A stretch of 64,000 nt of DNA, from positions 159,178,526 to 159,242,525 of the forward strand of contig NC_037673.1 of the NCBI RefSeq assembly GCF_003255815.1, given 5' to 3'. The first letter of the stretch is position 1. Each line of letters begins with the position of its first letter. A model generated the notes under the pieces. It was given only the letters and a program-made list of their open reading frames with translations. It was not told where the DNA came from and ran no database searches. The translations under genes were made by a program, and so were the position numbers. This DNA comes from Theropithecus gelada. Lineage: Eukaryota > Chordata > Mammalia > Primates > Cercopithecidae. Of this stretch, positions 44,108 through 54,227 are shown in pieces.

Positions 44108-44503
44108 ATGAACACTTTAGAGGAAGAGAACTTCTTACTGTCTTTCTCCTCCATCTCTGGTGAACAATTTTATGCTGTAGCTGGATACTATATTATGCTG
44201 GATAACGAGTTGCAGTTATTACAGAGAAATTTCTTAGACAAATACTGTCAAGAACTTGAAGACACATTAAAGAATAAACTCACCTACATGCCTACTTTTA
44301 GTGAATATATTTCTTTGGTAGAAAAGTATATTAAAGACCAGCAGCTAGGGCAGATGCTTGGATTTAACATGGCAGCCTTTACAACATTACAGCACCATAA
44401 AGATGAAGTGGTTGGTGACATATTTGACATACTGTTCACATTTACAGCTTTGATAGCATTTAAAGAACGATTTCTGGACTACAAAGAAGAAAATCAAGGC
44501 TGA
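44108..44503 (+). pseudogene. Residual ORF of the ARL2BP retrocopy, C-terminally truncated
   Basis: 131-codon open frame inside the retrocopy, starting at the position equivalent to the parental start codon (context GGAGGATGA). It would encode most of the helical ARL2-binding fold but loses about 28-30 C-terminal residues. Many replacements at otherwise conserved positions indicate drift. The frame is also open upstream to ATG 43982, adding 42 codons from L1 and 5' UTR sequence, which has no precedent as protein. Confidence 0.7.
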
Positions 44504-45915
44504 GATTGGACTTAAGCAGTGGTTTAGTGGTGACTTCATTGTGTAAATCATCTTCTATGTTAGCTTCCCAGAACGATCTGAAGCACTAGGTCTTACCTCC
44601 AGCCAATGAATGAGATCATTCCAGATGTCACCAGCCCAAAAGGCCAATAGGCTCAGCTAATAATGACATAAGAATATATTTTGGAAAGACTTACTATGTT
44701 CTGCAACTATTCCCTCATGTTATGTATTGATGGGTCAAAACCAAAATGACCTAACCCTCCTGAAACACCTTCTTTGTATTCATTAACCTTAGTATACCTC
44801 CTGAAGTGTTTAGTAACCCTAATACTCCTCTCCTCCCCAAGTAAAAACATCTCTCAGATGCTTCTAGTCAGACCCCTGTGAAGAAAGCCCATGTCAAGCA
44901 TTTCACCTGGAGGGCCCCTGGCCCAGCATACATGTTGGTGTGTTAACAGCATGGACTAACCCATTATCAGGAGCCCTCTTTGTCCCAGCAGCTTTGCATG
45001 AATCTTTTTGCATACCCACAGCTCTTTTGTACATGGTTCAGAATTTCAGTCCTTCAGTCTCAATGAGATTTTTTATATTTATCTAGCGTGTTACTCAAGC
45101 CAGCTGCCTGTCTTGATATTTTGGAATCTTCTATGATGACAACTTGTCTTGGCTTTAGGAATCAGCTGATGAAAGAGATGACCTTTTCCTAAAAACTACA
45201 TGTGAAAGTCAACTACTAGTCTTAACATTTGCAGTCATAGTGTCACTATATCTTCTTCTGGTCCTGATGTAGTAACACTGTTTTGAGAAGTGTCTCTTAA
45301 GCATTATTTAAATATATATATAGATAGATGAATACTCAAGCTTACCTAGTGGCTATCATCTTGGAATGTTCATGATTATTCAAGGATCAAAGTATTATAT
45401 GCTGTGTGCTTTTTAGCCTTTAGCGCTATGAAGGCAAAAATGCTTCCCACATTGTCCTTTGCTCCTATTTTACTGGGCACCAATGAATGTATGTTATGTG
45501 TTGGAGACAGACTAAAAGGTATCCTGTTCTTATAGCATGATAAATGTGTCTGTGCATATTTGCAGAAAATCCTTTCTGTATAAACCAGTTTGTTAGGTTC
45601 GCTGTTGGGGTAGGTACAGACTCTGTAATTTCTTCTTCCTATAAAAATCTCTTCTACCATGATAGGGTTCCACTGATTGAGCTCAATGTGAGCAGAAGGT
45701 AGTAAATAGCTTTACTGGTCATCTGTCTGCTTTGGTTTACTACAACGTTTGGTAGAATATTACTTACAAGAAAACATATATGTCACATATCTAGAAAAAA
45801 AAAGTAGTAACTTAATTCCCAATCCTTTGAGTTTCTAAAAGTAAAAACAAGGATCTGTACTGACTTTTCACATCAATGAGCTATAAGCTATGTGTTTTTG
45901 TGTACTGATGTGTTG

Positions 45916-45921
45916 ATTAAA
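45916..45921 (+). promoter_or_regulatory. Polyadenylation signal (ATTAAA) of the ARL2BP retrocopy
   Basis: ATTAAA lies 13-18 bases before the inferred end of the retrocopied transcript, the spacing expected of a functional parental polyadenylation site. Inherited from the parent mRNA, not evidence of transcription here. Confidence 0.6.
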
Positions 45922-46229
45922 TACTTTTGCACCATGAAGGACAAAAAAGATAAGCAACTGACCAATAAGCACATGAAAAGATTCTCAACTTTATTAGCCA
46001 CCAAGGAAATTAAAATGAAAACCATAATGAGATACCGCTTTACACACACTAGGTTGGTTATAATCAAAACAAAGGACAAATAGCAAGTGTTGGTAAGGAT
46101 ATGAAACCACCATAATTCTTGGTGAGAATGTAAAATGGTTCAATTCCTTTGAAAAACAGTCTGGCAGTTTCTCAAAATGTTAAACATTGATGCAGTAATT
46201 TCACTCACAGGTATAGGTGAAAGCATATG

Positions 46230-46267
<38 letters not shown>
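46230..46267. repeat. (CA)n microsatellite within L1M
   Basis: Pure CA run arising where the L1 3' region normally has a short CCACACAAA motif. It is an in-place expansion. Confidence 0.92.
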
Positions 46268-46270
<3 letters not shown>

Positions 46271-46757
46271 CCTTATGCACAAATGTTCACAGCAGCGTTA
46301 TTTATAATAGCTAAACAAATGGGAATAATCCAAATGCCCATCAATTGATGAGTGTATGAATAAAATGTGTTATATCCATAAAATGGAACAGTATTTGGCA
46401 ATAAAAGGGAATAAAGTACTCATGCATGCTTCAACACAAATTAACTTTGAAAACATGCTAATTAAAAGGATTAGGTTATGAAGAAACTACATATTTTATA
46501 ATTTAATTCTATGGAATGTCCAGAATAAACAAATTAAAGAGACAGTAAGTAGATTAGTGGGGTGGAGACAGGAGGATTTTGGCGGGGTAATGGCTAGGGG
46601 ATACATGATTTCTTTCTGGAGTAATAAAAATATTCTAAAATCAATTTTGTTCATGGACACACAACTCTCAGAATATACTAGAAATCATTAAAGCATACAC
46701 TTTAAATGGGTGAATTGTATGCTATGGGAATTATATCTCAATAAAGGTGTTTTTGTA

Positions 46758-46849
46758 AAGACACTCAAAAGCATTTATTGAGCAACTACTGCATATTGAT
46801 CACTTGGTTGTTTCCCTCTTTGTGACTTTCAGAGTTTCCGATTAAATAG
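46758..46849. repeat. Possible L2 scrap, minus strand
   Basis: GCATTTATTGAGCAACTACTGCATATTGATCACTTGG resembles reverse-complement L2 3' sequence; too short for certainty. Confidence 0.4.
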
Positions 46850-47115
46850 CAATTCTTCTGGAAATTTTTTCTAACCACCTTTCCCATTGACCAGATTTGA
46901 TACTTTGACTAAATACTTTCAACATATCCTATACTTCCCCTTCAAAGCATGTCTCAGACTTTAATGTGATTGATTATTCCATGTTCGGTCACCTTTCTCA
47001 GATTCTAAGTTTTAGTAACCATGAATGTCTTGTCTTCTATTATCCCCATAACTTACTACAGTACTTGGCAGAGGTGATACTTAATAACTTATTCTTGAAT
47101 TAATTAATGAAGGAC
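46850..47115 (+). mobile_element. L2 LINE 3' end
   Basis: Sense L2 3' UTR: TTTTCTAACCACCTTTCCCATTG, TTCTAAGTTTTAGTAACCATGAATGTCTTGTC, TACAGTACTTGGCAGAGGTGATACTTAATAACTTATTCTTGAATTAATTAATG, a diverged version of the L2 terminus. Confidence 0.65.
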
Positions 47116-47329
47116 ACATGTTCTTATGGGATTACAAACCTCCTTCCTTCTAATTTCATAACACTCCTGTAGCATGAGGTGAAGAGAAAGTCAAGGACTT
47201 CCTCTGCTATCCACAAGCATGACCAAGGGGGAAGACAAAGTGACTTTCATTGCTACAAAAGACTACAGTGAATATTTTTAAAAGGAGCATCAATCAGATT
47301 GCAATAAGAAGACATTAAAATCCAGATTA

Positions 47330-47512
47330 TATTTTTTAAGCTGTGCAACCCTGGGCAAGTTCCTTTACCCAGGAGCTTCTGCATATCAGTGAAATGCTGA
47401 AAATTATACCCACTTCTACTTTCCTCCTCTGGGTGGTTTGGGAGAACAAATAAGATAACCTGAATGTTAACCCCTTGTAAAAGTGTGAAACTGTACAATT
47501 ATAAGTTGCTGA
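47330..47512 (+). repeat. MIR SINE
   Basis: Sense MIR: GCTGTGCAACCCTGGGCAAGTTCCTTTACCC, GCATATCAGTGAAATGCTGAAAATTATACCCAC, GGAGAACAAATAAGATAACCTGAATG. Clear tRNA-derived core order. Confidence 0.8.
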
Positions 47513-47559
47513 TGGCGTGGCATATTAGTAAAGAAGTAAAGCTATAATAATTAAGGAAA

Positions 47560-48115
47560 AACCTGTGTTTACATCAGAGCCCTCTAGCAGATATTCTAAA
47601 GTGTCTACACAGCAGCCAGCCTTTCTTCCTTGCTAACAATCCAATTTTGTTCGAGCAGTCATGTGCCCAGCTCTGAGGAATGAATTATGACTAGTCTAAG
47701 CAAATCATTAAAAGGATATTTCCTTTACCTGCAATTGGTCTTAGAATGAACAGGTGGTTCAGTTCTTGCCAATAAAAATTACCCTAAATTCATTGTATGC
47801 GCCAGAGAAAGATTTTCCTCCTTGAAAAGAGGCATACCAAGAAAACCTTTTTATATTCACCATTTTGCTTCCTGTGTAAGACACTTACCTATAAAGACCT
47901 GAGACAGAACAATGCTGCCACCATCCTCTAGCCATGAAGGAAGGGACAAGAGAACCAGAGATGCTACACCAACAACTGCTACTGAGTCAACCTTGGACCC
48001 ATGTACCCCCAGACTTCTTGTCATCAAAGGTGAATGACTGCCTTTGATACTGAAGCCGCTGTTGATAGGGTTTTGTAATAGTGGTTGTTGAAAGCATTCT
48101 AACTCATACTCAGCT
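47560..48115 (+). repeat. Ancient interspersed repeat, LTR/MER-type, family not assigned
   Basis: CAGTCATGTGCCCAGCTCTGAGGAATGAATTATG, GACCTGAGACAGAACAATGCTGCCACCATC, CCCCCAGACTTCTTGTCATC and terminal TGGTTGTTGAAAGCATTCTAACTCATAC follow a long mammalian repeat that also ends in (..gcatcctgactgatac). Possibly the same family as 32720-33240. The minus-strand ORF 47857-48267 lies here and in the Alu and is not a gene. Confidence 0.45.
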
Positions 48116-48178
48116 CTTTGGGGAATGCAATGACATGGTGAACTGGGGAAGACTAGGAATCTATCAAAATGCCTTTTT

Positions 48179-48466
48179 TTTTTTTGAGACTGAGTCTGCT
48201 GTGTTGCCCAGGCTGGAGTGTAGTAGCGCGATCTCGGCTCACTGCAAGCTCCACCTCCCGGGTTCACGCCATTCTCCTGCCTCAGCCTCCCGTGTGTAGC
48301 TGGGACTACAGGCGCCCGCCACCACGCCCGGATAATTTTTGTATTTTTAGTAGAGACGGGGTTTCACCGTGTTAGCCAGGGTGGTCTCGATCTCCTGACC
48401 TCGTGATCCGCCCGTCTCGGCCTCCCAAAGTGCTGGGATTACAGGTGTGAGCCACCGCGCCCGGCC
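48179..48466 (-). repeat. AluY SINE, fairly young
   Basis: Reverse Alu with little divergence: GAGACTGAGTCTGCTGTG, CTGCAAGCTCCACCTCCCGG, TTAGCCAGGGTGGTCTCGATC, 5' end CGCGCCCGGCC. Perfect 13-bp target duplication AAAATGCCTTTTT at 48166-48178 and 48467-48479. Overlapping ORFs on both strands at 48081-48632 are Alu-derived. Confidence 0.96.
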
Positions 48467-48479
48467 AAAATGCCTTTTT

Positions 48480-49300
48480 ATGCTGTGTAAAGCAGCAGCA
48501 GTTTGATGCCCCCTTGCGTTCTGCCACTTTAGAGCAGTAACTATAGGCAATTAAATTTCTGAAAATTGGAAAACTTGCTCCTTCATTTAGGCAGATTAAT
48601 TGAAACGATAAAAGGTATTTTAAAATGTTCATGTCTAAGTACTTGTCACACTCCTTTGATCAAAGGAGAGAAGAAAAAGCACGGGAGAAAAGGGTGGGTT
48701 TTGCAAACCTGCGGGATTTGCTGATCTCCATTGTATTAATAGATTCCTATAGGTTCATGACACTGCTTTCCACAAGGTACAATATATAGTTGAAGGCTAA
48801 TTATGCAATTGTCTGTGTGGCTTTTGTAGCTTTGCTCTCCCAGCCAACATCTGTTTCTTTTATTAGAGTAACCATGTTAATGCAGCTGTGAGGCACAGAA
48901 ATACAGAAGCAGGGACAATACACATCCATAATAATTTCTGACAATTCTTTCATTATTTTATCAAATAAAGTTAGTTGTTTCTACTGGGTTGAGTTTCTTT
49001 TGGAGGTAATTTTATTGAAAATAAACAAGGGCTAACTCTCCACCCAGACAACGAGTGGCTTACTTAATGGAGGGTTAGCGCTTGTGTATTTTCTTAATAC
49101 TCAATCTTAATACTTCTTAATACTGCCTGAAAAGAACAACTATTGACACATCTTTTTCAATGAATTTTTTTCTTCTCTTCAGAGATAAACCCAAGGCAGT
49201 CTCAGCTTTGGCAAATATGGATAATGCTGAATGATTCTAAGGTACACTAACGAGAGTCATTTTTTTTTTTTCTAAAAAGGCTGACTCCAAGCTTATTGTT
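48480..49300. other. No recognisable feature
   Basis: About 0.8 kb unassigned, no coding signal. Part (48640-48960) is less AT-biased and repeat-free. Confidence 0.4.
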
Positions 49301-49304
49301 AGAA

Positions 49305-49405
49305 TAACCATTTGCTGTATTCGTATTTGTGTCCCCAGTGCTGGGAAAAGTGCCTGGCACCCAGTAGTGGTGCTAATTTTTTGTGGGATGAATGAGGGAA
49401 TGAAC
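49305..49405 (+). repeat. L2 LINE 3' terminus
   Basis: TTGTGTCCCCAGTGCTGGGAAAAGTGCCTGGCACCCAGTAGTGGTGCTAATTTTTTGTGGGATGAATGA is a clear L2 end with the expected trailing TGAATGA. Confidence 0.75.
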
Positions 49406-49466
49406 AAATCAGTAATTCTCCAAATTTTACTGCTATAATTCTCTTTTATTTCCTTTTCTAGATCAT

Positions 49467-49890
49467 TGTATTAGTCCATTCTCACATTGCTATAAAGAAA
49501 TACCTCAGAATGGGTAATTAATAAAGAAAAGGGGTTTAACTAGCTCATGGTTCTGCAGGCTGTACAGGAAGCATGATGCTGGGATCTGCTCAGATTCTGG
49601 AGAGGCCTCAGGAAATTTGCAATCATGGTGGAAGGCAAAAGGGAGAGCAGGCACATCCATGGTCAGAGCATGAGCATAAGAGCGAGGAGGGAGGTGCTAC
49701 ACACTTAATGACTAGATCTTGAGAGAACTCACTCACTCCCACGAGGACACCACCAAGAGGGACTGTGCTAAACCATTCATGAGAAATCTTCCCTCATGAT
49801 CCCATCTCCTCCCCGCAGGCCCAATCTCCAATGTTGGAGACTGGATTTTAATATGAGATTTGGGCATGGACACACATCCAAACCATATTA
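49467..49890 (-). mobile_element. Solo MST-type MaLR LTR
   Basis: The plus strand reads TGTATTAGTCCATTCTCACATTGCTATAAAG, ATGGTGGAAGGCAAAAGGG, GAGAACTCACTCACT, CAATGTTGGAGACTGGATTTTAATATGAGATTTGGGCATGGACACA, CCAAACCATATTA, i.e. an MST LTR on the minus strand. Perfect 5-bp duplication ATCAT at 49462-49466 and 49891-49895. No internal region. Confidence 0.92.
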
Positions 49891-49895
49891 ATCAT

Positions 49896-50635
49896 GGACC
49901 CTGTGCTTTTGTAAAAGATCTCTCAAACCATATGTATTAAGAATTTTTGAACCATGAAGACACATGTGACTGCATAATTACCACAGATCAGCAAGAGTTA
50001 GAGTGAAGAATTGTTGGATTTCAGTTTAATTTGGTATGCAGATATAAACTGAGAGTAGGTAACACGCGGTCTCCATTAGGCATCTGAAACATTGAAAATA
50101 ACTCACAGATCCCCTGCTTATTGAAGAGAGCATGTGAAGAGAATCTAGATTCAGGGCCACTGGTGGGCCATGTGGGCTGTCCTAGAGAATATACCTTGAC
50201 CAAAAAAAAAAAAAAAAAAAGACCCTCTTGCATTTGGTAAGCTCATACTCTTTATCCAAGCCCACATCTCCAAGTAAGACCACCAGGAAGTAATAGAAGG
50301 GGCTGTCATGATAGCCAGAACAGCTTAGTTAGCCCCGAGTTGGAAAATGTTCTAAGATTATCTTTGCATCTCACCCTCCTCTGTGAGAGTAAAGAAAATG
50401 ACCTAAATCACCTCACATGCGACCTCCTAGATCAACCATATTGCCATTTTACTTGACATTATCCTTCATACAAACATTGTTCCTTCCCTCTTTCTAATTT
50501 CCTAGGTCATGATAACCTTAAGAATATGCTTCTAAACTCTCTTCTGCTCACTAAAATGCCATTCTTTCTTATATTGATGTATACAATCAATTCATTATGA
50601 CATAATCTTTGCCTTCCCTAAATTCCTGAATGACG
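49896..50635. other. No recognisable feature
   Basis: Unassigned except an A-tract at 50202-50220. A 70-codon minus-strand ORF begins beside that tract and lacks a domain. Confidence 0.45.
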
Positions 50636-50640
50636 TGTCA

Positions 50641-50731
50641 TCTTCCCCACATTATTTGACCATGCATGGTCTGTCCCAGATTATTTCACTATGCACAGCC
50701 TATCCCATATTATGGCAGCATATATAGCCCA
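50641..50731. repeat. Degenerate ~29-bp tandem repeat, about three units
   Basis: Successive units CCCCACATTATTTGACCATGCATGGTC, GTCCCAGATTATTTCACTATGCACAGCC and ATCCCATATTATGGCAGCATATATAGCC share a CCCAxATTAT ... GCAT/GCA ... GCC pattern. Old local tandem duplication. Confidence 0.6.
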
Positions 50732-50754
50732 CACTGTATTAACTTCATCATGAT

Positions 50755-50830
50755 CACTATTATTTTTAACATTATTCTTTACATATTATGTGCTAGGTGC
50801 TATATTAAGTGCTTCATAAATATATATTAG
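50755..50830 (-). repeat. Possible MIR scrap
   Basis: ATTATTTTTAACATTATTCTTTACATATTATGTGCTAGGTGCTATATTAAGTGCTTCATAAA resembles reverse MIR wording (tattatgtgccaggcactgttctaagtgctt). Short. Confidence 0.45.
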
Positions 50831-53165
50831 GGTTACATCTCAGGGTATATCCTGAGAACAGTCTTTCTCCTCCCCTAGCCTAGGCCAAAGTAGAAACAAA
50901 GACTCAAAGAAGATTTTGGCCTAAGTATACATCCTTGATCAAAAAGTGACTGTATCTCCCCTTGAGTCTTAGACAAAGAAATTATCACTAGGCTTCCCTT
51001 TGATTTTTTTTTCTCAATTATGGACCCTGTGCATTTATAAAAACAGGGTTTGGGAAAGGGCCAGGAGTAGACAAAGGGGAAAAGAGCGGAGGGTTCTAAT
51101 TAACTATAGAATAAAGAAGTTTTCATTATTGAGGACCATGGAGAGGCGAGTGGAAAGGGACACTCTTCTAATTGTTCTAGGGAATGGTTGACCCTTCATT
51201 TAAGGAAAACCCACTATCTCAACAATCTTGGTCACTCGTAAGTCCCTGAACTAAGGGTGTCCACATTTGTAATTGTTATGTAGTTCTTCCTGCGTGCTCT
51301 GAATTAAGAGACCTTGATCCATATTCTATTTAGAAAGATTTCATAAAAACCTATTTTCAGGTTTATATATCTCATAAGTTTACCTCAATTACAAACCCCT
51401 AAAAAACCAGAATAGTATAAATTCAATTATAAACCTCTAAAGAACTAGAATAGTATTAAATTCATCCTCAGGATACAATAATTGTCCTACTAGTTAACCA
51501 GAGAAATTTAGAAATGACTTTATTATTTTACTTCTCTCTCTAAGATATAAAGTACTAGTTAAGAAAGTTTTTCAGGTTTATCTACTGTATAATTTGTGAT
51601 ATCATTGATCACGAAGGAATTGATTATTTTTGCCACCTAATTAGTGAAACAAACCTCCACTTAGCACCTTGTGCTGAAAACATGTCAGCACTTCATTACA
51701 CAGATATTGGAAACTGCCATCTAGTTTCTATGGTGACAACAAGCTCCCATAGGGAGTTTAGTGTTTAGCTGACATACCCTGATCAGACAGAATACGATTA
51801 AAGGAAAGAATCTAATTTAAAGCACTTTTGTGTTCAAAACACTGCAAAATTATGTCTTTGAAACAGCCAATTTCAAATAAAATCATTGCACAAGTCTCCA
51901 TAGAAATAAAGAGTTTCTTGTTTTTTGGTATCTCATTATCCTATGACCTGCATTTTTTACTTTGAAGATAAAAATTATGATCACAGAAACACTCAGAACA
52001 TAATCCCCATTGTTTCAATATTTTATCGATTTCAATAATGCATAAATGATGTTAGAAGTCACACACTTAAGCCAAGGCAACGAAGACAAAAGATGTATGG
52101 CCTTAATACAAAAAGTAAATCAGAAACAAAGACTGCTTTATGCTAATATGATTCTGTGACAGCAATTGACAGAGAAGCATGTTAAAAAGACAAGTCATTA
52201 AAAGTTATAGCTTTGTTTGGTTAAATGCCATGTTTTTTTCCTGTCCAGTCTGTATGCGCTACTGCCACATTCATTTGCGATGCTTGATTTGTACAGCTTG
52301 ACCTATATATAATCGACCTCTTAGGCCAATACTAAAATGTAGAAAATATTCCAGTCAGCAAACAATTATTGAGCTTTCACTCATCCAAAATAAATATACC
52401 ACTTTATGATTTATTATACTTTAATCCCCCTTTTTAAAATGTAGTTGATTTCAAAATAGTCAATGTCTTATTTGCATAAACCAACTCAACACCTAAACAA
52501 GGCATAACTCTGTTTAGGCTGAGATAACCAGCTTCTGTCAAGACTAAGGTGCCATTCGTGACAGAGCAGGCAGGAACCAAAAGACTGAGAGAAGTGTAGT
52601 GTGAGATATGGCTTGTGATTGACAGGTGGACCCAAGGGCAGGTAATGCCAACAAATTGTGACAGCCGATGGATCCCCAAATTGTTAGAGCCCAGAAAGGC
52701 TCTTTGCGGCACACCGGATATGAGATTTAGTTGCAGCAAATCAGAGATCTCAACCTTGGAAGAAGAAAGATATTGGGCCGGAAACCAAGGTATTAGAAAC
52801 ACCAAGGTATTAGAAAACATGCAACCTAGTTTGAGAAGCTTAAATGTTTAAGAACATTGAAATTCTGCTGACATAAACTCAACAGGAGCCCACAAGTCAT
52901 TATTGTGGTCCTATATGACCCAGAACCGTTAGTTCTGCCACTGGATATACAAACTTGAGAACAGAAATGAGAACTCCTTTGAGAATCTAACCATGTAATA
53001 CTGTAGATTGCATTGGTGAACACTGACTCAAAAGAGCCCGAAAATAACTATAAAAGCATGTTCACAGAAAATCATTATACAGAAATCATTTTGCCAGTCT
53101 GAATAATGAGTCAGCAAAATTATGAACACAAGGAAAACCTAGCCACTTGACTTTAGGCGGCAATA
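50831..53165. other. Long repeat-free unassigned stretch
   Basis: About 2.3 kb in which I recognise no interspersed repeat, apart from an imperfect ~39-bp tandem duplication at 51388-51465. It contains the longest unexplained reading frame outside repeats (52434-52820 minus, 128 codons), which shows no recognisable domain. Parts near 51590-51800 and 52130-52330 are less repetitive and could be conserved non-coding sequence; this cannot be judged from one species. Confidence 0.4.
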
Positions 53166-53485
53166 GGACCAGGTGCGGTGGCTCACGCCTGTAATCCCAG
53201 CACTGTGGAAGGCCCAGGCGGGTGGATTGCTTGAGCCCAGGAGCTCAAGACCAGCCTGGGCAACATAGTGAAACCCCGTCTCTACTAAAAATACAAAAAA
53301 TTAGCCAGGCTTGCTGGGATGCACATGTAGTCCCAGATACTTGGGAGGCTGAGGTGGGAAGATCACTTGAGTGCAGGAGGTAGAGGTTGCAGTGGGTCAT
53401 GATGCCGTGATCACACCACTGCAGCCTGGACAACAGAGTGGTGAGACCTTGTCTAAAATAAAACAAAACAAAACAAAACAAAAAA
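53166..53485 (+). repeat. Alu SINE (AluS-like)
   Basis: Sense Alu: ACCAGGTGCGGTGGCTCACGCC, TTGCTTGAGCCCAGGAGCTCAAGACC, right monomer with CACTTGAGTGCAGGAGG, tail of AAAAC units. CAATAG occurs at both flanks (53161-53166 and near 53489), a possible short target repeat. Confidence 0.94.
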
Positions 53486-53915
53486 GTCAATAGCAAAGCC
53501 TTTAGCATAAATTGTCTTTCTGGCCTCAACTTTCCAGAAAGCACAAAATATAAATATGGATTTTATATAATAAAAATCTAAAAGCAACCTTTTGATAATC
53601 CAGATCCAATCTACTCAAGGCAAAATCATATATATTAACTGTCTATGTTTCTATAGAATTCTTAATTATTTTCGGTTAGCAGTAGCCAAATATATTTGGT
53701 AGAGGGTATGTCTTCAGAGTTACAAAGCTCTGTTTAACATTTGAGTGTCAAATTTGTGGTTTCACTTTCAGCTGTCTTTATGAAAGCAAAAATCTCTCCT
53801 AAGCACTATGCTGAGCTCTCAACTCCATGATTGGAGCTTTTTTGCACATAGGCTCACAGCTGTGGAGTTTTTTTTTAAGTTGTGTGAATGATTTATGAAT
53901 AAGTGTCTCAGCTTT
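53486..53915. other. No recognisable feature
   Basis: Unassigned spacer between two Alus. Confidence 0.45.
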
Positions 53916-53926
53916 AAATGTTATTG

Positions 53927-54227
53927 GCTGAGTACAGTGGCTACCGCCTGTAATTCTAGCACTTTGCAGGGCCAAGGCGGGAGGATCACTGGAGCTCAGG
54001 AGTTCAAGACCAGCCTGGGCAACATGGCAAAACCTCATCTCTACTAAAAATTAAAAAAAAAAAAATTGGCCAGGCGTGTCGATGGCACCTGTAGTCCCAG
54101 TTACCCGGGAGGCTGAAGCAGGAGAATCACTTGAACGTGGAGGTGGAGGTTGCAGTGAGCCAGATCATGCCACTGCAGTCCTGCCTGGATAACAGAGTGA
54201 GACTCCATCTCAAAAATAAAAATAAAT
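53927..54227 (+). repeat. Alu SINE (AluS-like)
   Basis: Sense Alu: GCTGAGTACAGTGGCTACCGCC, CACTGGAGCTCAGGAGTTCAAGACC, GAGAATCACTTGAACGTGG, tail of ATAAA units. Perfect 11-bp target duplication AAATGTTATTG (53916-53926 and 54228-54238). Confidence 0.95.

Larger units (their letters stand above)
44020..45934 (+). pseudogene. Processed pseudogene of ARL2BP (ARL2-binding protein, BART)
   Basis: ARL2BP binds the small GTPase ARL2 (and ARL3) in the cytosol, mitochondria and cilium base. Here an intronless cDNA-like copy carries a 5' UTR (GGCAGCCGCAGCAACACACAGAGCC), an ORF from ATG 44108 to TGA 44501-44503 (131 codons; parent 163 by recall), and a long 3' UTR ending with an ATTAAA signal at 45916-45921, about 13 bases before the end. 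Diagnostic peptides are EYISLVEKYI, FNMAAFTT, LQHHKDEV and GDIFD. Compared with recalled ARL2BP there are small in-frame losses near residues 27-29 and in the FTTTLQ run, then a stop where a CGA arginine is expected (likely CpG decay), with a one-base loss just after. No A-tail or clear target repeat remains. It sits in the same orientation inside L1M. High confidence that it is a non-functional retrocopy. Confidence 0.93.
43275..46757 (+). mobile_element. L1M LINE hosting an Alu and a processed pseudogene
   Basis: Sense L1 in three pieces. 43275-43524: ACAAAAATTAGCTCAAAATG, AAACTATAGAATCTGAGAAGC. 43815 to about 44015: TTTTGCTTCAAATGACACCAGTAAGAAGGT, AAGAATAGATAAAGAACTCC. About 45935-46757: GACCAATAAGCACATGAAAAGATTCTCAAC, GAATAATCCAAATGCCCATCAATTGATG, ending AAATGGGTGAATTGTATGCTATGGGAATTATATCTCAATAAAGG. 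The pieces join into a collinear ORF2-to-3'-end order once the Alu and the pseudogene are removed. A (CA)n expansion sits at 46230-46267. Confidence 0.9.

Noticed and set aside
52434..52820. 128-codon minus-strand ORF outside recognised repeats
   Set aside because: No domain, signal or family resemblance recognised, and no splice or promoter context. In AT-rich vertebrate DNA such a frame can occur by chance. A protein search with conserved hits would change this view.
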